Part shown: positions 1 through 5,051 of the stretch, piece after piece | Layout: each line of letters opens with the position of its first letter | Position numbering within the stretch: the first letter of the stretch is position 1 | Origin: Succinatimonas sp. CAG:777 | GTDB lineage: Bacteria; Pseudomonadota; Gammaproteobacteria; Enterobacterales; Succinivibrionaceae | DNA length: 7,191 nucleotides | Reading direction: 5' to 3' | Assembly (NCBI GenBank): GCA_000431835.1 | Contig: HF987937.1 | Coordinates: 1-7,191 of the forward strand | Notes under the pieces: generated by a model | Told to the model about the DNA's origin: nothing | The model's input: the letters and a program-made list of their open reading frames with translations, nothing else | Databases searched by the model: none | Program-made: the position numbers and the translations under genes

Positions 1-480
1 GTAATCCTCATCACATAATTTCTCAAACTTAGCTTTTTCTTTTTCATCAAGTGATGGACTGTCTTTTAAAAAACTGTATTCGTTTGCTTTTGCTGATACA
101 ACTTCTGCTAATTTATAATAGGCATCCTCAAAATCAACTCCTTGAACACCTTTTAAGGTAAGACAGATAACTGGATGCTGTCCCATGTATTTTGCACAGA
201 ACTCTCTGTCTTCTAATATCTTGGTATCTTTAAACAACTTTTGCTGAAGTATGGTGTCTCCAGGATTTGCCGAGTATATTTTCAAAAAATACTCAACCAT
301 GGACATAAACAGTGTCTTACCAAAACGTCTTGGTCTAGTAAACAACATTACATTTGACTTATCTTTATCAATAAGCTCTTTAAGATATGGTGTCTTATCT
401 ACAAAGTAGCATCCGTTACCTTTTAGCTCACTATAGACATCTTTTCCATATGGTAATGGTAAGAATTGTTTAGTAGTCAT
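1..480 (-). CDS. AAA-ATPase-like / PD-(D/E)XK family protein, C-terminus cut by window edge
   Basis: Open frame of 160 codons from an ATG at 480 to the left edge of the window with no stop, so only the N-terminal part is present. It shows hallmarks of the 'predicted AAA-ATPase' family: an N-terminal YFVDKTPYLKELI segment (residues 25-37) and a Walker A variant RPRRFGKT (residues 49-56, Lys55) after a hydrophobic strand. Family members are usually about 500-600 residues with a PD-(D/E)XK nuclease-like domain at the C-terminus; that part lies outside the window. The cellular role of the family is not established, though many members occur in multiple copies in gut and rumen anaerobes. The start is favoured because the family begins a few residues before this LPYG segment; the ribosome site is weak (GAG about 12 bases upstream). 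It contains three ATA codons (K-I-Y, T-I-L, K-I-L) and several AGA codons, fitting an accessory gene. Family call is good; function unknown. Confidence 0.85.
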   Translation of the reverse strand, partial: MTTKQFLPLPYGKDVYSELKGNGCYFVDKTPYLKELIDKDKSNVMLFTRPRRFGKTLFMSMVEYFLKIYSANPGDTILQQKLFKDTKILEDREFCAKYMGQHPVICLTLKGVQGVDFEDAYYKLAEVVSAKANEYSFLKDSPSLDEKEKAKFEKLCDEDY

Positions 481-512
481 TGTCTTGTTCTCAATTCATC
501 GGTTCTGCTTTA

Positions 513-518
513 ATTATA
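513..518 (-). promoter_or_regulatory. Possible -10 box (TATAAT) for the AAA-ATPase-like gene
   Basis: A perfect TATAAT hexamer on the minus strand, placed to start a transcript with a leader of about 25 bases before the ATG at 480. No good -35 hexamer is seen at 16-18 bases spacing (the 17-base position reads GAATTC), so this rests on the -10 match alone in AT-rich DNA. No convincing terminator for the upstream iclR gene was seen in 481-590, so read-through from iclR is also possible. Confidence 0.35.
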
Positions 519-590
519 CATGATAAAAATTTTGAGAATTCTGATTAGTGCCATTTAATGCTAGTGAATAGAGAGTTTATAAAGTTTTTT

Positions 591-1352
591 CTACATCATC
601 AAACCTGAAGTTATCTGTAAAGCTGTTTTTTTAGCTTTTTCAATTATTGCAGATAACTTGTCCGTGGTAAATTTGTTGATGGTACCTACAATTGAAATAG
701 CTCCAATTAAATGGCTGTCCTGATCAAACACAGGCACTGCTACACAGCGGATCTCAAGACCTCCTTCACCATTGTCATAAGAGAAACCTCTTAAGTGAAT
801 TGAAGCTAATTCTTTGCGTAAAGCCTCAGGTGTAGTAATAGAGTTAGCTGTAGCTGGAGTGTAGTCTAGAGTTCTTATAATATTCTCTCTTTGAGTAGCT
901 TCCTGATATGCTAAAAGGCACTTGCCTAAGGCTGTATGAACTAAAGAGATCTCAGCGCCCTCTCTGGACATTATTCTCATACCTGTTTTGGGACTGGTCT
1001 TTTTTAAGACATAAAAAGCCTTATCATCATCCATAATGCCAAAATGCACAGCAAGACAATCAATGCTGGTAATAAGTTTGTCTAAGTATGGGCTTATTAT
1101 CTCTTTTAAATCTAAAGAATCTGAAGCTGAATTACCTAATGCTACTAGTTTCATCCACAGTTGTACTGTCTTGTCAGAATTCTGTCGTAACAGACGCAAT
1201 TTAACCATATCATCAACTAAGACATATACAGAACTTCTAGGAAGTCCTGTTAATGAAATGATTTCTGATATAGTACAACGATGATTTTTTTGAAGAACCT
1301 CTAAGATCCTCAGTGCTCTTTCTAAGGCTGGAACTCGGATTTTTGAAGACAT
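591..1352 (-). CDS. IclR-family transcriptional regulator
   Basis: A complete 253-residue protein, the normal length for IclR regulators. The N-terminus (VPALERALRILEVLQ, residues 7-21) leads into a winged helix-turn-helix at about 25-75, with TISEIISLTGLPRSSVYVLV as the recognition unit. The rest (about 90-253) is the IclR effector-binding domain, including the conserved HTALGKCLLAY stretch and the C-terminal CVAVPVFDQDSHLIGAISIVG segment, which in the family shape the small-molecule pocket. Such proteins are dimeric or tetrameric cytoplasmic DNA-binding proteins that repress or activate catabolic genes and often themselves. The ligand cannot be told from sequence, and no enzyme operon adjoins the gene. 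It lies 73 bases downstream of flrC. A 13-base inverted repeat directly before the ATG suggests autoregulation. The start is supported by the family-typical N-terminus; the ribosome site (GGTG, about 6 bases upstream) is weak and lies inside one arm of that repeat. Confidence 0.93.
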   Translation of the reverse strand: MSSKIRVPALERALRILEVLQKNHRCTISEIISLTGLPRSSVYVLVDDMVKLRLLRQNSDKTVQLWMKLVALGNSASDSLDLKEIISPYLDKLITSIDCLAVHFGIMDDDKAFYVLKKTSPKTGMRIMSREGAEISLVHTALGKCLLAYQEATQRENIIRTLDYTPATANSITTPEALRKELASIHLRGFSYDNGEGGLEIRCVAVPVFDQDSHLIGAISIVGTINKFTTDKLSAIIEKAKKTALQITSGLMM

Positions 1353-1353
1353 A

Positions 1354-1407
1354 TAAACACCAAAATGAATAGTTATAATCCAGTATTTTAGACGATTTTG
1401 GTGTTTA
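1354..1407. repeat. Perfect 13-base inverted repeat before iclR; probable operator
   Basis: Arm 1354-1366 (TAAACACCAAAAT) and arm 1395-1407 (ATTTTGGTGTTTA) are exact reverse complements separated by 28 bases. The proximal arm ends two bases from the iclR start codon. The arms are 41 bases apart centre to centre, close to four helical turns, so a regulator dimer or tetramer could bind both on one DNA face. The spacer holds a TATAAC hexamer (1372-1377, minus strand) that could be the iclR -10 box, which would put one arm over the start region and the other over -35. In RNA it could instead form a long-loop hairpin hiding the ribosome site. A terminator for flrC is less likely because no T-run follows. 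Confidence 0.6.
1372..1377 (-). promoter_or_regulatory. Possible -10 box for iclR
   Basis: TATAAC (5 of 6 to consensus) on the minus strand, 19 bases upstream of the iclR start codon. It lies inside the spacer of the 13-base inverted repeat. The -35 region at 17 bases spacing (CAAAAT) is poor, as expected for a promoter needing or blocked by a regulator. A second AT-rich hexamer, TAAAAT at 1385-1390, is an alternative. Low confidence because the region is AT-rich throughout. Confidence 0.3.
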
Positions 1408-1425
1408 ATATATGATAATGTTTTT

Positions 1426-2877
1426 CTATCCTGGAATGATCATGCCAAGATCTCTCATCTTAGCAATCTTATAACGTAAGGTTCTAGGACTGATTCCTAA
1501 CTTGGCAGCAACTTCCTGACGGGAACCGCGACATTCAATTAAAGCATCTAAAATAATCTGATATTCCTGCTGCTTTAACTCACCGCCAAGATCCTGAGGG
1601 ATCTTCTGGTTGCGCACAAGCTCTTCACTGCTTGAAACAGAATTTGGAACAGACTGAGTACTCTCATCTTCAGTGATTTGCTCAGGGGCAATTTCAGGTA
1701 CTGCTATACCTTCAGAGTCAAAAGATTTAGACTGCAAAGCATCTTCTAAAGAAGACTCATCTAAGACAATGCAGTTTTCATCAACCACTCCATTTACAGA
1801 AAGAATTAGAGCTCTCTGCATTACATTATCCAGTTCACGTACGTTGCCAGGCCAACTGTAAGATAAAAGTTTCTTTTTAGCATTCTCTGACAATTTAGGA
1901 ATTGCCATATTTGAGTCTTTAGCATGTTTTGATAATAAGAAAGTACCAATAGGAATAATATCCTTCGGTCTCTTGCACAGTGGCAGCCAACGTAATGGGA
2001 AGACATTTAATCTGTAATAAAGATCTTCACGGAATTTCTTTTCAGCTACAGCCTGTTTTAAATCTCTATTTGAAGTTGCAATTACTCTTACATCTAGGGA
2101 GATAGTCTTGCGTGAACCTAGTCTTTCCACTTCTTTTTCCTGTAATACACGCAAGAGCTTTGCCTGTAGTCCAAGATCCATCTCGGTTATCTCATCTAGA
2201 AGGATAGTTCCACCCTGAGCCTGTTCAAATTTACCTGGACAAGCCTGTACAGCTCCTGTGAAAGCTCCTTTTTCATAACCAAATAAGGTAGCCTCTAACA
2301 TTGAATCAGGGATTGCAGCACAGTTAATAGCTACAAATGGACCTGAGGCGCGAGGTGACTTATCATGAACATAGCGAGATAAAACCTCTTTACCAGAGCC
2401 TGATGGGCCTGTGATCATAACAGTGGCATCAGTTGCTGCTACTCTTGCAGCAAGAGATAAAAGCTCTGCTGTTGAAGGATCAGCAAAAATTGGCTCTCCG
2501 CCTACAACCTTACTTACAGGCACATAACGAGAAACCTGATTTAGTAATACCTCTGGTGCAAATGGCTTGGCTAAATAATCAATAGCGCCATCACGCATTG
2601 CTCTTACAGCACCATTGATATTGGCATATGCTGTCATTAACAGGACAGGCATATTTGGGAGTTTTTCGTGAATTGCGTTTAGAAGAGTATGACCATCCAT
2701 AGCCCCCATCTGGATATCTGAGATGACCATATCTACTTTTTTCTTTGAAAGAATATCTAGAGCTTCTTCGCCACCAGATGCCTCAAGGCATACATAACCT
2801 GTTAGCATCAGTGTATCTACAATCGCCTCTCTTAACTGACTGTCGTCATCAACAATTAGAATTTGACTGTTACTCAT
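1426..2877 (-). CDS. flrC: Flagellar sigma-54-dependent response regulator FlrC
   Basis: A 483-residue NtrC-type activator. Receiver domain about 5-118 with acidic pocket D10-D12, phosphoacceptor Asp54, Thr82 and Lys104. AAA+ domain about 130-360: Walker A GPSGSGKE (157-164), sigma-54 contact loop GAFTGA (204-209), Walker B TILLDEI (224-230), then the FREDLYYRLNVFPL segment. An acidic, serine-rich linker (about 375-430) leads to a Fis-type helix-turn-helix (453-472, ISPRTLRYKI). From memory the sequence tracks Vibrio FlrC closely, including LLMTAYANI, YLAKPFAPEVLLNQVSRY and FTGAVQACPGKFEQAQGG, which sets it apart from NtrC, ZraR and AtoC. In Vibrio, FlrC phosphorylated by FlrB activates the sigma-54 promoters of middle flagellar genes (basal body, hook, flagellin). 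Here it follows flrB by 21 bases with a good ribosome site and no promoter between them. The fliE cluster that usually follows is absent. Confidence 0.95.
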   Translation of the reverse strand: MSNSQILIVDDDSQLREAIVDTLMLTGYVCLEASGGEEALDILSKKKVDMVISDIQMGAMDGHTLLNAIHEKLPNMPVLLMTAYANINGAVRAMRDGAIDYLAKPFAPEVLLNQVSRYVPVSKVVGGEPIFADPSTAELLSLAARVAATDATVMITGPSGSGKEVLSRYVHDKSPRASGPFVAINCAAIPDSMLEATLFGYEKGAFTGAVQACPGKFEQAQGGTILLDEITEMDLGLQAKLLRVLQEKEVERLGSRKTISLDVRVIATSNRDLKQAVAEKKFREDLYYRLNVFPLRWLPLCKRPKDIIPIGTFLLSKHAKDSNMAIPKLSENAKKKLLSYSWPGNVRELDNVMQRALILSVNGVVDENCIVLDESSLEDALQSKSFDSEGIAVPEIAPEQITEDESTQSVPNSVSSSEELVRNQKIPQDLGGELKQQEYQIILDALIECRGSRQEVAAKLGISPRTLRYKIAKMRDLGMIIPG

Positions 2878-2882
2878 AATAT

Positions 2883-2887
2883 TCCTT
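2883..2887 (-). promoter_or_regulatory. Ribosome binding site of flrC
   Basis: AAGGA on the minus strand, five bases before the flrC ATG at 2877. It lies in the 21-base gap after the flrB stop and supports both the chosen flrC start and independent translation initiation within the flrBC transcript. Confidence 0.8.
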
Positions 2888-2898
2888 AAAACTTGGCT

Positions 2899-3924
2899 TT
2901 AAGCTACGGACTTTTCGTCTTTAAAGCTCTCAGAAGGTTCAAGTACTCCCTCATATTTTGGAATGATCATAGTGAATACTGTTTCCTTCTCATTTGAAAC
3001 AAGACGTATATCTCCCTGATGTACCTTAGCTACAGCAGCTACTACAGCAAGGCCTAAACCAGTACCATTGCTCTTTGTAGTATAGAAAGGCTCAAAGATA
3101 TGAGCGCTAACCTCAGGCTTAATCATAGGTCCGTCATTTTTAACGCTGATCATAACATTCTTAGTATCAGCTACAAGCTCTATCTTAACGTTTTTTGCTC
3201 CAGCTTCAATGGCATTTGTCACCAAATTGCTAATTGCACCGTTTAAAGCTGTAACATTGCCTAAAACTGTCATTGGACGTGGACCAATATCTGAACTTAA
3301 GTTTGCACCACTCTTTTGTACTACTGAAACTACAGAGCCTAAAACACCTTCTACGATATCTACAGCATCTAAAACTTTAACTGACTGCTCACCTGAACGA
3401 GCATACATTAAAATATCACTTACCTGAGCTTCAAGAGCTTCTAGACGAGACATCAGTTTTTTCTGGAAAACATTACGTGAGGCTAAAGGTAATTTCTGAT
3501 TGCCTAAGTTTGCAGCATACAAAATAGCAGCAGATAATGGGGTTCTGATCTGGTGAGCTAAAGATGCAGCCATCTTTCCTAATGAAGATAATCTCTCCAT
3601 ATGATTTAACTTATCAGTAAGTTTACGGGTCTCGGTCTGATCTGTCATTTGAACTAACTGACCGTGAGATAAAGGTTTGGTTGATACCTGTAGACGTTTG
3701 CCATCTACAGTTGAGATTTCCTGACCGTCATCTTTTTGAGGACGGAATACTTCATCGATTACCTGATACCATTTACGGCCTTCTAAAGCTTCAACGTTTA
3801 GCATCTTTAAGGCAGAATCATTTGCCTTTTTAACTACTCCTCTTTCATCTAGAACAATGATTGCTGAAGGCTCTTTTTCAAAGATTTCTTTATAAAGTTC
3901 TAATTCGTTTACTGAAGCTGTCAT
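2899..3924 (-). CDS. flrB: Flagellar sensor histidine kinase FlrB
   Basis: A 341-residue soluble kinase with no membrane segment or signal peptide, as expected for cytoplasmic FlrB/FleS. A PAS domain covers about 7-95 (KEPSAIIVLDERGVVKKAND region). A short helical linker leads to the HisKA domain with H-box LAHQIRTPLSAA; His124 is the phosphorylated residue. The Gln after it, rather than Glu, is to my recollection typical of FlrB/FleS. The HATPase domain has an N-box with Asn233 and Asn237, an F-box FEPFYTTK (277-284) and a G2 box GTGLGL (287-292). The G1 box is odd: NDGPMI (263-268) instead of D-x-G-x-G, so the usual Asp and last Gly are replaced. FlrB passes phosphate to FlrC Asp54, encoded just downstream. 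A sigma-54 promoter about 36 bases upstream and a good ribosome site support the start. Confidence 0.94.
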   Translation of the reverse strand: MTASVNELELYKEIFEKEPSAIIVLDERGVVKKANDSALKMLNVEALEGRKWYQVIDEVFRPQKDDGQEISTVDGKRLQVSTKPLSHGQLVQMTDQTETRKLTDKLNHMERLSSLGKMAASLAHQIRTPLSAAILYAANLGNQKLPLASRNVFQKKLMSRLEALEAQVSDILMYARSGEQSVKVLDAVDIVEGVLGSVVSVVQKSGANLSSDIGPRPMTVLGNVTALNGAISNLVTNAIEAGAKNVKIELVADTKNVMISVKNDGPMIKPEVSAHIFEPFYTTKSNGTGLGLAVVAAVAKVHQGDIRLVSNEKETVFTMIIPKYEGVLEPSESFKDEKSVA

Positions 3925-3927
3925 AAG

Positions 3928-3934
3928 TCACCCC
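3928..3934 (-). promoter_or_regulatory. Ribosome binding site of flrB
   Basis: GGGGTGA on the minus strand just upstream of the flrB ATG at 3924, three to four bases away. It fixes the start in preference to later in-frame Met codons and lies inside the short leader predicted from the sigma-54 promoter. Confidence 0.65.
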
Positions 3935-3959
3935 ACTTTTCTTTAGTTAGGATGACTTA

Positions 3960-3975
3960 TTCAATTATCGTGCCA
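3960..3975 (-). promoter_or_regulatory. Sigma-54 (RpoN) promoter of the flrBC operon
   Basis: The minus strand reads TGGCACG, four bases (ATAA), then TTGAA. The consensus is TGGCACG-N4-TTGCW, so the -24 element matches in full and the -12 element differs only by A for C. The GG and the -12 G are correctly spaced. The predicted transcription start is near 3949, giving a leader of about 25 bases that contains the flrB ribosome site. In Vibrio cholerae flrBC is a class II operon driven by RpoN and the activator FlrA, so position and type agree with established knowledge. The AT-rich stretch upstream (3976-4055) would be the place for activator binding and DNA bending. Confidence 0.82.
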
Positions 3976-4039
3976 TATAGATTTTTATTTGTATATTCAT
4001 ATAGTTACAAAAATAAAATTCTATATAAATAAAATCATG

Positions 4040-4055
4040 ACAGTTTTATGACTGT
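4040..4055. repeat. Small inverted repeat between the adenylating-enzyme gene and flrB
   Basis: ACAGT, six bases, ACTGT, directly after the stop codon of the upstream gene. Its centre is about 98 bases upstream of the predicted flrBC start. It could be a weak terminator stem (five pairs, followed by T-rich but broken sequence) or an upstream activator site for the sigma-54 promoter. The arms are short enough to be chance. Confidence 0.25.
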
Positions 4056-4841
4056 TTAGAATGAATCTGATGGCTTAAAAATGGTTCTATGCTCTGAGCA
4101 AACTGGACAATCACAGTTTCTAGGAGGCAATTTCATGTTTTTAACATTCATGCTCAAAGCTTCAACAGTTAAGAGACGTCCTGTTAATAACTCACCGATG
4201 CCTAAAAGATACTTAACACACTCAATTACCTGGAAGTTACCAATTAAACCTGGCAGAGGACCAAAGACACCAATCTGTTTGCTGTTCTTTACCGCGCCTT
4301 TTTCTGGTACCTTGCCAAATACGCATCTATAGCAAGGACCACGTCCTGGAACATAAGTCATAACCTGACCTTGGAAACGTATCACGGCTGCATGACAAAA
4401 TGGCTTTTTTGCAATCACACAAGCATCGTTAATTAAAAACTTACTTTCAAAGTTATCAGTACAATCTAAGATAAAATCATAATCTTTGATAATATCTAGA
4501 ATGTTATCAGGTGTGATAAAGGTGTTGTATACATTCACCTTAATCTCAGGATTTAGAGCATTGATTTTGTTTTTTGCTGACTCTGTTTTTAACACACCTA
4601 CATCTTTAGTCTGATGGATAACCTGACGTTGCAGATTTGAATAGTCAACTACGTCATCATCAACAATACCGATAGTACCAATACCGGCTGCAGCCAGATA
4701 CATTAAAACAGGTGAACCTAAACCACCAGTTCCAATTACTAAAACTTTAGATGCGAGTAGTTTTTTCTGACCTTCAACACCAAATTCTTTTAAGGTAATG
4801 TGTCTAGAGTACCTTTCTAGTTGCTCTTTTGTCAGTTCCAT
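4056..4841 (-). CDS. ThiF/MoeB/HesA-family adenylating (E1-like) enzyme
   Basis: A complete 261-residue protein of the bacterial E1-like superfamily, which adenylates the C-terminal Gly-Gly of ubiquitin-like sulfur carriers (ThiS, MoaD) in thiamine or molybdopterin synthesis. Visible motifs: N-terminal RYSRHITLKEFGVEGQKKL (10-28), nucleotide-binding GTGGLGSP (37-44), DDDVVDYSNLQRQ (61-73) with the catalytic Arg region, Lys85, DCTDNF (126-131), and two zinc-binding CxxC pairs (Cys170/173 and Cys245/248). Length is near that of ThiF and MoeB (about 250). At the position of the E. coli ThiF thioester cysteine the sequence has Ser187 (KNSKQIGVFGP), so a covalent E1-carrier intermediate at that site is unlikely; MoeB-type chemistry does not need it. 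No carrier-protein gene is nearby, so thiF versus moeB cannot be decided. An in-frame TGA just upstream rules out a longer N-terminus. The ribosome site (AGGAG, 13 bases upstream) is unusually distant. Confidence 0.9.
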   Translation of the reverse strand: MELTKEQLERYSRHITLKEFGVEGQKKLLASKVLVIGTGGLGSPVLMYLAAAGIGTIGIVDDDVVDYSNLQRQVIHQTKDVGVLKTESAKNKINALNPEIKVNVYNTFITPDNILDIIKDYDFILDCTDNFESKFLINDACVIAKKPFCHAAVIRFQGQVMTYVPGRGPCYRCVFGKVPEKGAVKNSKQIGVFGPLPGLIGNFQVIECVKYLLGIGELLTGRLLTVEALSMNVKNMKLPPRNCDCPVCSEHRTIFKPSDSF

Positions 4842-4898
4842 AACTTTTCAATAACTCCTAAATCTTAATTTGCATTCTATCGTATGAAATTTTATGAA

Positions 4899-4930
4899 AG
4901 TCTTAGGTTTCTCCTAAAGACTCATTGAGT
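4899..4930. repeat. Hairpin and adjacent palindrome in the leader of the adenylating-enzyme gene
   Basis: AGTCTTAGG (4899-4907) and CCTAAAGACT (4913-4922) pair over nine bases with one bulged A and a five-base loop. Overlapping it is an exact odd palindrome ACTCA-T-TGAGT (4920-4930). They lie 58-90 bases before the start codon, in the gap after the purL terminator. They could be an operator or a weak leader structure. There is no T-run after the stem on either strand, so a strong terminator is unlikely. I do not recognise a known riboswitch here. Confidence 0.35.
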
Positions 4931-4935
4931 ATAAC

Positions 4936-4965
4936 GCTATAAGCTAGACTTTTTATAAACATCAA
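4936..4965 (-). promoter_or_regulatory. Possible promoter for the adenylating-enzyme gene
   Basis: Minus-strand TTGATG (4960-4965), 18 bases, then TATAGC (4936-4941): each hexamer has four matches to the sigma-70 consensus. An alternative -10 is TATACT at 4928-4933. A promoter is expected in this gap because a strong terminator closes the purL transcript just upstream, but neither candidate is strong. Confidence 0.3.
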
Positions 4966-5000
4966 CAAATAAACTTTTTGAATAAGCCTTTCACGATCAA

Positions 5001-5032
5001 AAAAGCCTCCACAGATTAATGCAGAGGCTTTT
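5001..5032 (-). terminator. Rho-independent terminator of purL
   Basis: A perfect nine-base stem, AAAAGCCTC (5001-5009) against GAGGCTTTT (5024-5032), with a 14-base loop. It begins 20 bases after the purL stop codon. On the minus strand the stem ends in a run of six T, the standard intrinsic terminator form. The plus strand has a shorter T-run, so termination there would be weaker. Confidence 0.92.
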
Positions 5033-5051
5033 ACTTATATAAAAGTAGGAA

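Noticed and set aside
535..566. AGAATTCT palindrome (535-542), CATTTAATG (552-560) and two TAGTG copies between iclR and the AAA-ATPase-like gene
   Set aside because: Each element is short and expected by chance in AT-rich DNA; they do not form a stable terminator or a clear repeat family.
1036..1284. 82-codon plus-strand open frame antisense to iclR
   Set aside because: It lies fully inside the IclR coding region, has no ribosome site or family resemblance, and is explained by codon use on the opposite strand. The other short plus-strand frames at 1673, 3209, 4081, 5329 and 6016 and the minus-strand one at 1821 fail in the same way.
1354..1407. Inverted repeat as intrinsic terminator of flrC
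   Set aside because: The stem is AT-rich, the loop is 28 bases and no T-run follows on the minus strand; its contact with the iclR start fits an operator better.
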